Origin: Halobacillus naozhouensis
GTDB lineage: Bacteria > Bacillota > Bacilli > Bacillales > Halobacillaceae
NCBI RefSeq assembly: GCF_029714185.1
Contig: NZ_CP121671.1
Location: forward strand, 992,001 to 1,056,000
Length of the DNA: 64,000 nucleotides
Reading direction: 5' to 3'
Made by a program: the position numbers and the translations under genes. Shown piece after piece: positions 8,511 to 16,579 of this stretch (position 1 is its first letter; the number at the start of each line of letters is the position of its first letter). The notes under the pieces are model-generated. The model was not told the DNA's origin, searched no databases, and was given only the letters and a program-made list of their open reading frames with translations.

Positions 8511-8565
8511 GAAACACGTCATATTAAGAGCGAACAAAAAATGCGAACGGGAGAGATTAACTCAT

Positions 8566-9408
8566 ATGATCAAACAAAAGATTGCTTTTCTAGGTGCAGG
8601 GTCAATGGCAGAAGCTATGATTTCTGGAATGGTTGAATCCGGGAATATTCCTGCCGAACAAATTATTGTTACGAATAGAAGTAATCGAGATCGTCTAAAT
8701 GAGATTGAAAATAAATACGGGGTACGGACAGTTTTAAAAGATGAATTAAATTTTTCAGAAGTAGATCAATTTATTTTAGCTATGAAACCAAAAGATATTG
8801 ATGCTGTTCTTGAAGATTTAAGACATAAAATCACACCAAATCAAGTGCTGGTATCTGTACTTGCAGGTATTTCCACCTCTTATATGGAAGAGCGCCTGAA
8901 TGAAGAACAGCAAGTGATTCGTGTGATGCCGAACACATCAAGCATGCTTAGAGAGTCAGCAACTGCTGTGTGTCCGGGGAAATTTGCTGGGATGGATAAT
9001 GTGTTAGTAGCAAAAGAATTACTGCAGTCCATTGGAGAAGTGTTTGTGATTGAAGAAGATAAGATGGATGTATTTACAGGCATTGCAGGGAGCGGACCGG
9101 CTTACTTCTATTATTTAATGGAACACATTGAAGAAACAGGAAGTGCAGAAGGCATGGATCGCGAAACGTTGAGAGAGATCGGGGCTCAGACTTTACTTGG
9201 AGCAGCGAAAATGATGCTTGAGCAGGACATTACACCGTCTGAACTAAGAGAAAATGTTACGTCTCCAAACGGAACGACTGCAGCAGGGCTTGACGCACTA
9301 AACCGCGCAGGTGGAGGAAACGCAATTTCTGAAGCGATAAAAGGTGCGGCAAGCCGTTCAAAGGAAATGAGTAAAGAATTAGAAGGAATGCTTGTCGGTC
9401 AAAAATAA
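8566..9408 (+). CDS. proH: Pyrroline-5-carboxylate reductase
   Basis: NADPH-dependent reductase for the last step of proline synthesis. About 280 residues. N-terminal Rossmann motif FLGAGSMAEAMISGM, a central RVMPNTSSMLRESATA block, and the family signature near the C-terminus (ELRENVTSPNGTTAAGL). The ATG at 8566 is preferred to the upstream open frame because GGGAGAG lies about 10 nt before it and the Rossmann fold begins at residue 5. First gene of proH-proJ-proA, an order I know from the osmostress-induced proline route of Halobacillus halophilus; the symbol follows that naming. Confidence 0.93.
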   Translation: MIKQKIAFLGAGSMAEAMISGMVESGNIPAEQIIVTNRSNRDRLNEIENKYGVRTVLKDELNFSEVDQFILAMKPKDIDAVLEDLRHKITPNQVLVSVLAGISTSYMEERLNEEQQVIRVMPNTSSMLRESATAVCPGKFAGMDNVLVAKELLQSIGEVFVIEEDKMDVFTGIAGSGPAYFYYLMEHIEETGSAEGMDRETLREIGAQTLLGAAKMMLEQDITPSELRENVTSPNGTTAAGLDALNRAGGGNAISEAIKGAASRSKEMSKELEGMLVGQK

Positions 9409-9464
9409 ATGAATTTGGACGTTTTCGAATAGATGAACCACAACGAAGAATTAGGAGTGATAAG

Positions 9465-10598
9465 TTGGTTAACGAAAAAAATAAGAAACGCGTAGTTATT
9501 AAAATTGGCAGCAGTTCATTAACAAGTCTTCACGGTGAAATCAGCCGCCGCAAACTTGAAAAACTTGTCGATGAGGTTGTCCAGCTTAAAGACGATGGTC
9601 ATGAAGTACTTCTCGTATCGTCAGGGGCAGTGGCAGCAGGATACCGTAAGCTTGGCTGCTTATCACGTCCTAGTTCATTACCTGAAAAACAGGCTGCCGC
9701 CTCAATTGGTCAGGGGCTGCTGATGGAATCCTACTCTGACCTGTTTTTATCTCACGGATACATGGGTTCTCAAATTTTAATTACCCGCAGCGACTTCTCA
9801 GACGAAAATCGTTATAATAACGCGCGTAATACGATTAATGTTCTGTTGGAACGTGGCATTATTCCGATTGTAAACGAAAATGATACCATTACGATCGACC
9901 GATTGAAATTCGGTGACAACGATACACTTTCTGCTAAAGTAGCAGGTCTTGTGGATGCAGATGATCTAATCATCTTATCTGATATTGACGGTCTCTATGA
10001 TGCAGACCCCAGAGAAGATGCTAATGCCCAGCTGCTCGATCGCGTGTACGAAATTACACCTGAAATCGAAGAAGCAGCCGGAGACCCTGGCAGCGACGTG
10101 GGTACAGGTGGCATGAAATCTAAAATTGACGCCTTTAAAATTACTATGGCTTCAGGCATCTCCTCGTTTTTAGGAAAAGCCAGCACGAATAATATCGTAT
10201 ACGATGCTGTTTATCGAAATGCTGTCGGGACTTATTTCGAACCAACACCAGAGCAAGTAAACTTAAATCAGAAAAAACAATGGATTGCGTTCAACTCCGG
10301 TCCTGAAGGGGAAGTTACGATCGATCACCGTGCGAGAGAAACGATTGTAGATATGAAGAATAGCTTGCTGCCAATGAATGTTCATCATGTAAACGGCCGC
10401 TTCAAGAAAGGATCCGTTGTGCGCATTCATGATTTAGAAGGAGAAGAAATTGGCCTTGGAGTCGTTAATTATTCTTCAGAACAACTTGAAGAAATGATCG
10501 GATTAACAGAACCGGAGCTTGAGTCTTATGAGTTAGCAGCCATTGAAAGTAAAGATTTAGTTTGTCACTTAGAAGTTTCGTTACCAGTAGGTGTGTAA
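9465..10598 (+). CDS. proJ: Glutamate 5-kinase with PUA domain
   Basis: Phosphorylates glutamate to gamma-glutamyl phosphate, the first step of proline synthesis. 377 residues: amino-acid kinase domain starting VVIKIGSSSLTS, with VSSGAVAAG, PIVNENDTITID and DADPREDANA blocks, then a C-terminal PUA domain from about residue 285. Start is TTG, with AGGAG 7 nt upstream; no better ATG is available. It begins 56 nt after proH. Whether this copy is insensitive to proline feedback, as stress-type ProJ enzymes are, cannot be seen directly. Confidence 0.94.
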   Translation: MVNEKNKKRVVIKIGSSSLTSLHGEISRRKLEKLVDEVVQLKDDGHEVLLVSSGAVAAGYRKLGCLSRPSSLPEKQAAASIGQGLLMESYSDLFLSHGYMGSQILITRSDFSDENRYNNARNTINVLLERGIIPIVNENDTITIDRLKFGDNDTLSAKVAGLVDADDLIILSDIDGLYDADPREDANAQLLDRVYEITPEIEEAAGDPGSDVGTGGMKSKIDAFKITMASGISSFLGKASTNNIVYDAVYRNAVGTYFEPTPEQVNLNQKKQWIAFNSGPEGEVTIDHRARETIVDMKNSLLPMNVHHVNGRFKKGSVVRIHDLEGEEIGLGVVNYSSEQLEEMIGLTEPELESYELAAIESKDLVCHLEVSLPVGV

Positions 10599-10681
10599 GA
10601 AAGACTTATCATGCTCGATGAATGTTCACCAGCATCATTTCCCTGCTTCGACCGGGGATTAAAAAATCAAGGAGGTCTTGG

Positions 10682-11944
10682 ATGACACTAACAAAAAGTA
10701 ATGTGAACGTTGAGGAACAAGCGATAGAAGCCAAAAAAGCTTCGAAAAAGCTAATGGTACTTTCCACGGAAGAAAAGAACGCAGCACTCATCCACCTGGC
10801 AGATGTGTTAGAAAAAGAATACGAAACAATCCTGACAGCCAATGAAAAGGATCTTGCCAACGGTCGTGAGAAAGGATTTTCAGACGCATTTATGGATCGT
10901 CTGTCTCTATCAAAAGAACGCGTCGAAGATTTTGCTAAAGGGTTGCGTGAAGTAGCTGAACTTGATGATCCAACGGGTAACATTCTTTCTGATTGGAAAT
11001 TAGAAAATGGTCTCCAAGTTGAAAAAGTGACGGTACCCCTTGGTGTCATCGGCATGATCTACGAAGCTCGCCCGAATGTAACAGTTGATGCAACTGGTCT
11101 TGCACTTAAGTCCGGCAATGCTATTATCCTAAAAGGCGGTTCTTCAGCCATCAATTCTAACCAGGCTATTGTAGAAGTTATGCACAAAGGACTCGCTGAA
11201 ACGAAGATTCCGAAAGAGGCAGTACAATTTATCGCCAGTACAGACCGTGCTGCAACTAACCAACTTTTCACGATGAAAGAGCATGTTGATGTACTAATCC
11301 CACGTGGCGGCGGTAAACTGATTCAAGCAGTTGTGGAGAATGCCACTGTGCCAGTACTAGAAACCGGAGTCGGAAACTGCCACGTTTATATCGATAAAGA
11401 AGCTGACGTTAATAAAGCGATCAACATTTTGGTCAATGCTAAGACTGATCGTCCTGCAGTTTGTAATGCAGCTGAAACCCTTATCGTTCATAAAGACTGG
11501 CTTGAGAAAAACAGCGAAGCCCTAGTAAGTGCTCTACAACAGAACGACATTTCCGTTCATGGGGATGAGCACGTGATGAGTATTATCCCAGGATCCGTTC
11601 TTGCAGGCGAAGAAGACTGGGCTAACGAATACCTGAGCACAGACATTGCGGTGAAATCAGTCAACGATCTTACTGAGGCAATTGCTCACATCGAAACGTA
11701 CGGTACGAAGCATTCAGAAGCAATTGTAACTGAAGATAATAAAGCTGCTCAAACTTTCCTGAACCTTGTTGATGCCGCAGCACTCTATCACAATGCATCA
11801 ACTCGTTTCACGGATGGAGGAGCACTAGGGTTTGGCGCAGAAATCGGTATTTCCACACAAAAACTGCACGCCCGCGGTCCAATGGGATTACCAGCGCTAA
11901 CGACGATCAAATTCCTTATGAAGGGCGACGGCCAGATTCGATAG
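10682..11944 (+). CDS. proA: Glutamate-5-semialdehyde dehydrogenase
   Basis: NADPH-dependent reduction of gamma-glutamyl phosphate to glutamate-5-semialdehyde. About 420 residues, aldehyde dehydrogenase superfamily. The catalytic Cys is in TDRPAVCNAAETL (about residue 261), with GVIGMIYEARPNVTVD and the C-terminal FGAEIGISTQKLHARGP signature. AAGGAGG sits 6 nt before the ATG at 10682; the longer open frame from 10622 has no ribosome binding site. Last gene of the proline operon, followed by a strong terminator. Confidence 0.96.
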   Translation: MTLTKSNVNVEEQAIEAKKASKKLMVLSTEEKNAALIHLADVLEKEYETILTANEKDLANGREKGFSDAFMDRLSLSKERVEDFAKGLREVAELDDPTGNILSDWKLENGLQVEKVTVPLGVIGMIYEARPNVTVDATGLALKSGNAIILKGGSSAINSNQAIVEVMHKGLAETKIPKEAVQFIASTDRAATNQLFTMKEHVDVLIPRGGGKLIQAVVENATVPVLETGVGNCHVYIDKEADVNKAINILVNAKTDRPAVCNAAETLIVHKDWLEKNSEALVSALQQNDISVHGDEHVMSIIPGSVLAGEEDWANEYLSTDIAVKSVNDLTEAIAHIETYGTKHSEAIVTEDNKAAQTFLNLVDAAALYHNASTRFTDGGALGFGAEIGISTQKLHARGPMGLPALTTIKFLMKGDGQIR

Positions 11945-11958
11945 AGCTTTTGTTCAAT

Positions 11959-11990
11959 GGAGGGGAAACGGATGTTTCCCTTCCTTTTTT
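11959..11990 (+). terminator. Terminator of proHJA
   Basis: Stem GGAGGGGAAAC/GTTTCCCTTCC with a GGAT loop followed by six T, about 15 nt after proA. Confidence 0.85.
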
Positions 11991-12161
11991 GTTTTTGAAT
12001 GATATCTGTGAGTTCCCTTCCGGACTTATCTCATTACTGATCAGAAGCTGATAATCTCTAAGCGCTGCTAGATGAGCATCTCCAGATTTAAAGCCACATT
12101 TCAAGCAATACCAGTGATCACGCTCCCGGACCATTGGATAACTGCGACATTCCGCACATTG
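11990..12161 (-). pseudogene. Zinc-ribbon C-terminal remnant, NERD-protein-like
   Basis: A minus-strand open stretch encodes CAECRSYPMVRERDHWYC followed by LKCGFKSGDAHLAALRDYQLL, a CxxC...CxxC zinc ribbon followed by an AHLAALxDYxLL helix. This resembles the C-terminal end of nuclease-related-domain (NERD) proteins of Bacillaceae. Upstream the frame is closed by TGA (12162-12164), no N-terminal domain is found, and downstream the frame runs into the proA terminator. It looks like the decayed end of a lost gene; family assignment is from memory of the pattern. Confidence 0.45.
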
Positions 12162-12287
12162 TCACCCATGATCAGGTCATCGTTTTGGTTCGTTTTTTCA
12201 AAAGTAAATCATTCCTTTATTAGATTGTAAGAAAAATCCTTCAATGGTACGATGGTGTAATCTGTATTTTTACAAGGGGGTTATCTA

Positions 12288-13079
12288 ATGAGGCAGGAAG
12301 AAGCTGTTAAGGTTGTAACAGAGAGTTTAAGGAAGGATGAACGAGTCAAAGCAGTTTTCTTAAAAGGGTCGATGGGTCGAGGGGAGAGTGATGAGCATTC
12401 TGATGTAGATTTGTATTGTTTGGTGGAGGAGCAAGACGAGGAAGATTTTTTACAGGACCGAATGCAGCACTTAGAGGAGTATAGGGAAATTCTCATTTAT
12501 GATGATATCTTCATTATAGCTCCGCAAGTCATTGCCGTATACGATAACCTACTGCATATGGATTTATTTACGGTGACGGAGAGAACGCTCTTACATAAAG
12601 ATTATTTCAAAGTGTTGCATGATCCAGAAGGGAGGATGGAGAAATTCCGTCCATATCAACATTTGCGTTTATCGAAACAGGATTTCGTTGATGTGGTGGA
12701 TGATGCGGCGTTCTTCCTGCTTCAATATAAAAAGTCAGCGGGCCGGGGGAACGATTTCTGGTGTGTGAAGGTGCTCAATGATGTGATGGTGAATGCAACG
12801 AAGATTCTGCTTCATCATTACTGTCCTGATCGTGCTCAACTCGGATTGAAAACTGCTGAACGCTCATTGCCAGAAGAATGGGTGGCGAAGCTTCAGTATG
12901 TTTACCAGCGAATCACGGTAAACGATCATACTTCAGCCGCAACCTTGGCTGCAAAGATACTTGCTCGGGAATTTAAGTGGATCTTTAATGAATTATCAGC
13001 AGCTAAGCATACAGCTACTGTCGCCTTTCTGAAAAGGATGATAGAGGAAACCTGTGGCGGTATTAGTGAGGAGTTTTGA
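12288..13079 (+). CDS. Nucleotidyltransferase-domain protein
   Basis: MNT/kanamycin-nucleotidyltransferase-like fold protein. 263 residues. The polymerase-beta-type signature is KGSMGRGESDEHSDVDLYC (residues 25-43), where the GS and the DVD pair would bind nucleotide and metal. The remainder is helical and resembles aminoglycoside adenylyltransferase-like proteins, but with no basis to claim drug resistance. The region 46 nt upstream holds an AAGGGGG ribosome binding site. Monocistronic between proHJA and katA. Confidence 0.75.
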   Translation: MRQEEAVKVVTESLRKDERVKAVFLKGSMGRGESDEHSDVDLYCLVEEQDEEDFLQDRMQHLEEYREILIYDDIFIIAPQVIAVYDNLLHMDLFTVTERTLLHKDYFKVLHDPEGRMEKFRPYQHLRLSKQDFVDVVDDAAFFLLQYKKSAGRGNDFWCVKVLNDVMVNATKILLHHYCPDRAQLGLKTAERSLPEEWVAKLQYVYQRITVNDHTSAATLAAKILAREFKWIFNELSAAKHTATVAFLKRMIEETCGGISEEF

Positions 13080-13112
13080 CTGAATTCTACAATATTTTTA
13101 TAAATTTTTAGA

Positions 13113-13127
13113 TGATAATTATTAAAA
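13113..13127 (+). promoter_or_regulatory. Candidate PerR/Fur-family box upstream of katA
   Basis: TGATAAT-T-ATTAAAA matches the 7-1-7 PerR consensus (TTATAATnATTATAA) at 12 of 14 positions and the Fur form equally well. Lying about 100 nt before a catalase gene, PerR is the more likely regulator. Inference from pattern only. Confidence 0.5.
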
Positions 13128-13231
13128 ACAAGTTTGTACACTCTTACCGCAGGGTAGATAGTTAAAGTGCAGGCAAGGGAGTGAGAACTAACTTGACTCA
13201 CGCTACTACTTATTTGGAAAGAGAGGGTATT

Positions 13232-14707
13232 ATGTCTGAAAAAAATGATCGCAAACGCATGACGACGAACCAAGGTGTGCCGATTTCTGACAACCAAAAT
13301 TCCAAAACAGCAGGTAGAAATGGTCCTATACTTATTGAAGATTATCAAATGATTGAGAAAATCGCTCATTTTGATCGTGAGCGTATTCCCGAGCGGGTTG
13401 TGCACGCCCGAGGGGCAGGGGCTCACGGTGTTTTTGTGACGAAAAACAGTATGAAGAAGTATACAACAGCAGATTTCTTAGCAGAAGAAGGGAAAGAAAC
13501 GCCGGTTTTCACACGTTTCTCAACCGTGATACACGGAAAACACTCCCCTGAAACAGCACGGGACCCTCGCGGCTTCTCTGTTAAGTTTTATACAGATGAA
13601 GGAAATTACGACTTTGTAGGAAACACATTGCCGATATTTTTTATTCGTGATGCCATTAAATTCCCTGATGTCATTCATTCCTTAAAACCTAATCCTGTGA
13701 CAAATGTCCAAGATCCAGCTCGTTACTGGGACTTCATGTCACTGTCTCCAGAATCAACGAACATGATGATCCACTTGTTCACAGATGAAGGAATTCCGGC
13801 AACGTATCGCAATATGCGTGGTTCAAGTGTGCATTCGTTCAAATGGTACAATGAACACGGTGAAACCTTCTATATTAAACTTCGCTGGGTGACAAAGCAG
13901 GGAATTAAGAACTTAACACCAGATGCTGCTCAGGAAGTTCAAGGGAAAGACTTCAACCATGCGACTGTAGATTTATATAATGCGATTGAGTCTGGAGATT
14001 ATCCAGAGTGGGACCTATATGTGCAAGTGCTGCGTCCCGATGAACTGGATGACTTTGACTTTAATCCTTTAGATGCCACGAAAGATTGGCTAGAAGAGGA
14101 CGTGCCGTGGGAGTTTGTCGGGACCATGACATTAAATAAGAACGTGGACAACTTTTTTGAAGAAACGGAACAAGTAGGTTTCAATCCGGGTGTACTCGTC
14201 CCTGGAATGATGCCATCTGAGGACCAGCTGCTCCAAGGTCGTCTGTTCTCTTATTCAGATACTCAGCGTCATCGTGTCGGACCTAATTATATGCAGTTGC
14301 CTATTAATCGACCGAAAAAGGGTGTGAGTAATAATCAGCAGGAAGGGTTCATGGCACGTGACACGGGCATTAGCCATACAAATTATGAACCAAACAGCCG
14401 GGAAGAGGAACCAAAACCGGTTGATGGTTATAAAGAACCTGCCCAGCCTTTAAGCGGAGAAATTGAACGTTCCATCATTGACAAACCAAATTATTACGGT
14501 CAAGCTGGGCGAATTTACCGAAGCTATGATCAGGATAAGAAAGCTGCGTTAATCCGCAACTTACTTGGTGATTTTGACCAAATTAAGGACCGCAATATTG
14601 TTGGACGGGCGATCGCTAACTTTTACCAAGCTGACGAATCTCTTGGAAAAACTTTGGCAGAAAAATCTAAGATTGATTTAGATGAGTATGTAGGTCGTAC
14701 CGTATAG
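13232..14707 (+). CDS. katA: Catalase, small-subunit clade (KatA type)
   Basis: Haem catalase that dismutates hydrogen peroxide. About 491 residues, close to B. subtilis KatA. The distal catalytic His is in RVVHARGAGAHG (His about 58), an Asn in VGNTLPIFFIRD, and the proximal haem Tyr in RLFSYSDTQRHRVG. The ATG at 13232 follows GAGAGGG and matches the KatA N-terminus (NQGVPISDNQNS); an upstream in-frame ATG at 13181 adds unrelated residues. A PerR-like box is found about 105 nt upstream. Terminator at 14719-14745. Confidence 0.96.
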   Translation: MSEKNDRKRMTTNQGVPISDNQNSKTAGRNGPILIEDYQMIEKIAHFDRERIPERVVHARGAGAHGVFVTKNSMKKYTTADFLAEEGKETPVFTRFSTVIHGKHSPETARDPRGFSVKFYTDEGNYDFVGNTLPIFFIRDAIKFPDVIHSLKPNPVTNVQDPARYWDFMSLSPESTNMMIHLFTDEGIPATYRNMRGSSVHSFKWYNEHGETFYIKLRWVTKQGIKNLTPDAAQEVQGKDFNHATVDLYNAIESGDYPEWDLYVQVLRPDELDDFDFNPLDATKDWLEEDVPWEFVGTMTLNKNVDNFFEETEQVGFNPGVLVPGMMPSEDQLLQGRLFSYSDTQRHRVGPNYMQLPINRPKKGVSNNQQEGFMARDTGISHTNYEPNSREEEPKPVDGYKEPAQPLSGEIERSIIDKPNYYGQAGRIYRSYDQDKKAALIRNLLGDFDQIKDRNIVGRAIANFYQADESLGKTLAEKSKIDLDEYVGRTV

Positions 14708-14718
14708 AACGGACAAAA

Positions 14719-14752
14719 CCCTGCCACCTTAAATGGGAGGCAGGGTCCTTTA
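14719..14752 (+). terminator. Terminator of katA
   Basis: Stem CCCTGCC/GGCAGGG with an interior loop, followed by a short T-rich stretch, 11 nt after katA. Confidence 0.7.
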
Positions 14753-14887
14753 CTGTACATTGAGGACACTGGGAGATGGTGGTATTCTGAATGAAATGCT
14801 TCAGATAAAAACAGGCAACAACAGTCTGAAGCTGATGTCACCTGTTATGAAAAAAATTTTTAACATCTTACCGCATTCGTTTTTAAA

Positions 14888-15043
14888 TTAGGAAGTTGGC
14901 TTAAATGTTTTACAATCAGTTTCTTCACTATGATGTGCTTGTTTCCCCTTGTGACTCACTACATAAATAGAGTCTGCATGACATTTGTTTCCTGATCCCC
15001 AATATTTACAATTGTTTACTTCACAAAGAACATCTTGCGCCAT
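14888..15043 (-). CDS. DUF1540 small cysteine-rich protein
   Basis: 51-residue protein of unknown role; DUF1540 domains are presumed metal-binding by their conserved Cys. The pattern is C-EVNNC-KYW-GSGNKC-HADSIYV ... TDCKTF, giving four Cys in the family spacing and the final DCKTFKP motif. A very strong AAGGAGGTG lies 7 nt before the ATG. It was found by reading the minus strand directly, being too short for most ORF cut-offs. The OsmC-family gene at 15155 is just upstream on the same strand, about 110 nt away. Confidence 0.85.
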   Translation of the reverse strand: MAQDVLCEVNNCKYWGSGNKCHADSIYVVSHKGKQAHHSEETDCKTFKPTS

Positions 15044-15154
15044 AGTATCACACCTCCTTGTTTTGTATGATGAACAAAATGGGGGGTGTTGATACTATAA
15101 GGGAGGTAAGGAGTTTTTACCATATCCATTTGTGAACAGGATTAATATTTCAAT

Positions 15155-15625
15155 TTAAGCATCTTGTTCTTCGATTTCCCAATCGTAATCAATTTGAACA
15201 CTGTCCTTTAATGTTTGCGCTACTGGGCAGTTACGTTCAAAAACTTTTAGAGCACGTTCAGCTTCAGGCCGTTTGCCTGTTGGGATTTCTAATTGAAAGT
15301 GAATTTGTATATGTGTAATTTTCATGACACCTCCGGGGGCTTCAATGGTCCCTTCAGCATCTGCCTTCATTTTATCGGGGTAGGTTGGTATTTTGCGCGC
15401 CTCCAGCGCGCCGGAAAGTGTCCCGATCATTCAACCAGCAGCTGATGCAACAATGTGGTCAAGCGTCGACGGATATTCTGTTTCTGGTTCCTTTTTGTAA
15501 AAGTCCTTCACACCACCGTGAATCCCGTAATGAAAAGGCTCCTCAAAGTTGCCGATATAAGCACGGCGGTTTGGCGGTTGATCTTGATAAATACGAATTT
15601 TGGAAATCTCAATTGGTTTTGCCAT
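15155..15625 (-). CDS. OsmC-family peroxidase-like protein with in-frame TGA at the catalytic Cys (candidate selenoprotein)
   Basis: OsmC/Ohr-fold thiol peroxidases reduce (organic) hydroperoxides using two Cys. The ATG at 15625 follows AAGGAGAA by 6-7 nt and opens MAKPIEISKIRIYQ. The frame runs to STLDHIVASAAG, meets TGA (15431-15433), and continues without a shift as MIGTLSGALEARKIP to NCPVAQTLKDSV (second Cys) and the stop. The whole is 156 residues, normal for the family. The TGA lies exactly where the peroxidatic Cys is expected: the paralogue at 48380-48772 reads VASIAGCSLS there. A hairpin 20-36 nt after the TGA (15395-15411) resembles a bacterial SECIS. Either Sec is inserted, or the gene is dead by a Cys-to-stop change; both halves otherwise look intact. 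Confidence 0.75.
15395..15411 (-). promoter_or_regulatory. Candidate bacterial SECIS hairpin
   Basis: On the minus strand GCGCGC-TGGAG-GCGCGC: a 6-bp all-GC stem with a 5-nt loop whose second base is G, beginning 19 nt after the in-frame TGA. Flanking TTT/AAA can extend the stem across a CCG bulge. Position and loop fit what is known of SelB-binding SECIS elements, which lie just after the UGA inside the coding region. The stem is built of GCG, CTG and CGC codons, uncommon in neighbouring genes. Confidence 0.5.
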
Positions 15626-15727
15626 TGTTGTTCTCCTTTCTCTTTTTTCTCTTAGTTCCCTCGCCATCTACACGTAAAACATTTGATTGGATCTAAAAGC
15701 GTTAATGCTTTAGAAAGGAGAAGTTTA

Positions 15728-16240
15728 ATGATTAAAAGTGAAAGGCTTATATTTAGACCATATACGTTGGAGGACTTGGACTTTTACGCTTCTTTATGGG
15801 GAAATCCTGAGGTAGTCCGTTATATTGGGAAAGGCAAAACGAAAAACTATCAAGAATCCAGAAAAAATATGGAAAATTGGCTCTTTCCCCAGTATAAAGA
15901 AGGGATAGGATTATACGCCATGATTCTTAAATCAAATCAGCAATTAATAGGCCATGCAGGTTTAGTAAATCAAGAGATAGACGGGAAAAATGAAGTGGAA
16001 ATCGGATACTGGTTGGTACCAAGCCAATGGGGGAATGGTTTTGCTAAGGAAGCATCGATTGCCTTTAGAGATTATGGGTTGTATGAACTTAACTACGGCA
16101 AGTTAATTTCTCTAATTAACCCCGATCATCCTGCTTCCATATTCGTTGCACGTAAAACAGGTCTTTCTTATGAAAAAACAGTAAGGTTAGATGAGGGCGA
16201 TACATTAATTTACTCAATTTGTAAATCTTCCAACCGTTGA
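15728..16240 (+). CDS. GNAT-family N-acetyltransferase (RimJ/RimL-like)
   Basis: Acetyl-CoA-dependent transferase of unknown substrate, probably a protein N-terminus or small amine. About 170 residues. N-terminus ERLIFRPYTLEDLDFYASLW is typical of the RimJ/RimL subgroup; the acetyl-CoA loop region is seen as VPSQWGNGFAKEAS near residue 98 and NPDHPASIFVARKTGL near residue 137. The ATG at 15728 has AGGAG 7-8 nt upstream; the longer frame from 15683 does not. Divergent from the OsmC-family gene. Confidence 0.85.
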   Translation: MIKSERLIFRPYTLEDLDFYASLWGNPEVVRYIGKGKTKNYQESRKNMENWLFPQYKEGIGLYAMILKSNQQLIGHAGLVNQEIDGKNEVEIGYWLVPSQWGNGFAKEASIAFRDYGLYELNYGKLISLINPDHPASIFVARKTGLSYEKTVRLDEGDTLIYSICKSSNR

Positions 16241-16277
16241 TTCTAGTCCCGAAAAATCAAAAAATCTGCCTTACTAA

Positions 16278-16312
16278 TGCATCATTCATCTTTGTGTGAG
16301 TGATGTATATTT
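16278..16312 (+). terminator. Terminator after the GNAT gene
   Basis: Eleven-base imperfect stem TGCATCATTCA/TGAGTGATGTA with two wobble pairs, followed by a T-rich run. Confidence 0.7.
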
Positions 16313-16454
16313 TTATTTCTAAATCGATTTAAGCGTCTTGAAATGTGTTGTGGCTTTTCCAATGCCGTTGTAGTAAACTTAGCCATTTTTTGCTGTCTTT
16401 TTTTGCTTTTTTTTAAGTCATCCTGCTTTTATCAAAGGAATCATAAATAAGGGT

Positions 16455-16479
16455 GTTTACCAATTTTTACAGTGGGTAT
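16455..16479 (+). promoter_or_regulatory. SigmaB-type promoter of ectD
   Basis: GTTTAC, 13-nt spacer, GGGTAT (16474-16479): 11 of 12 bases of the B. subtilis SigmaB consensus GTTTAA/GGGTAT at a permitted spacing, about 100 nt before the ectD ATG. Suggests general-stress control of ectoine hydroxylation. Confidence 0.65.
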
Positions 16480-16579
16480 GAATTCCGTACGTGGGAAAGT
16501 TCCTCAATGTAAGTTCAGTACTAGCAGCAACTACGAATCCGACTTCGGAGAATCAATTTTTTGACAAGGAGTGTTATTT

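Noticed and set aside
8449..8565. Upstream extension of proH to 8449
   Set aside because: It covers the promoter, lacks a ribosome binding site, and the Rossmann domain starts right after the ATG at 8566.
12926..13426. 166-codon minus-strand open frame across the nucleotidyltransferase and katA
   Set aside because: It spans two well-supported plus-strand genes and their promoter and has no protein-like motif.
15385..15696. 103-codon plus-strand frame opposite the OsmC-family gene
   Set aside because: Its sequence is the complement of conserved OsmC codons; no ribosome binding site. It does not explain the TGA.
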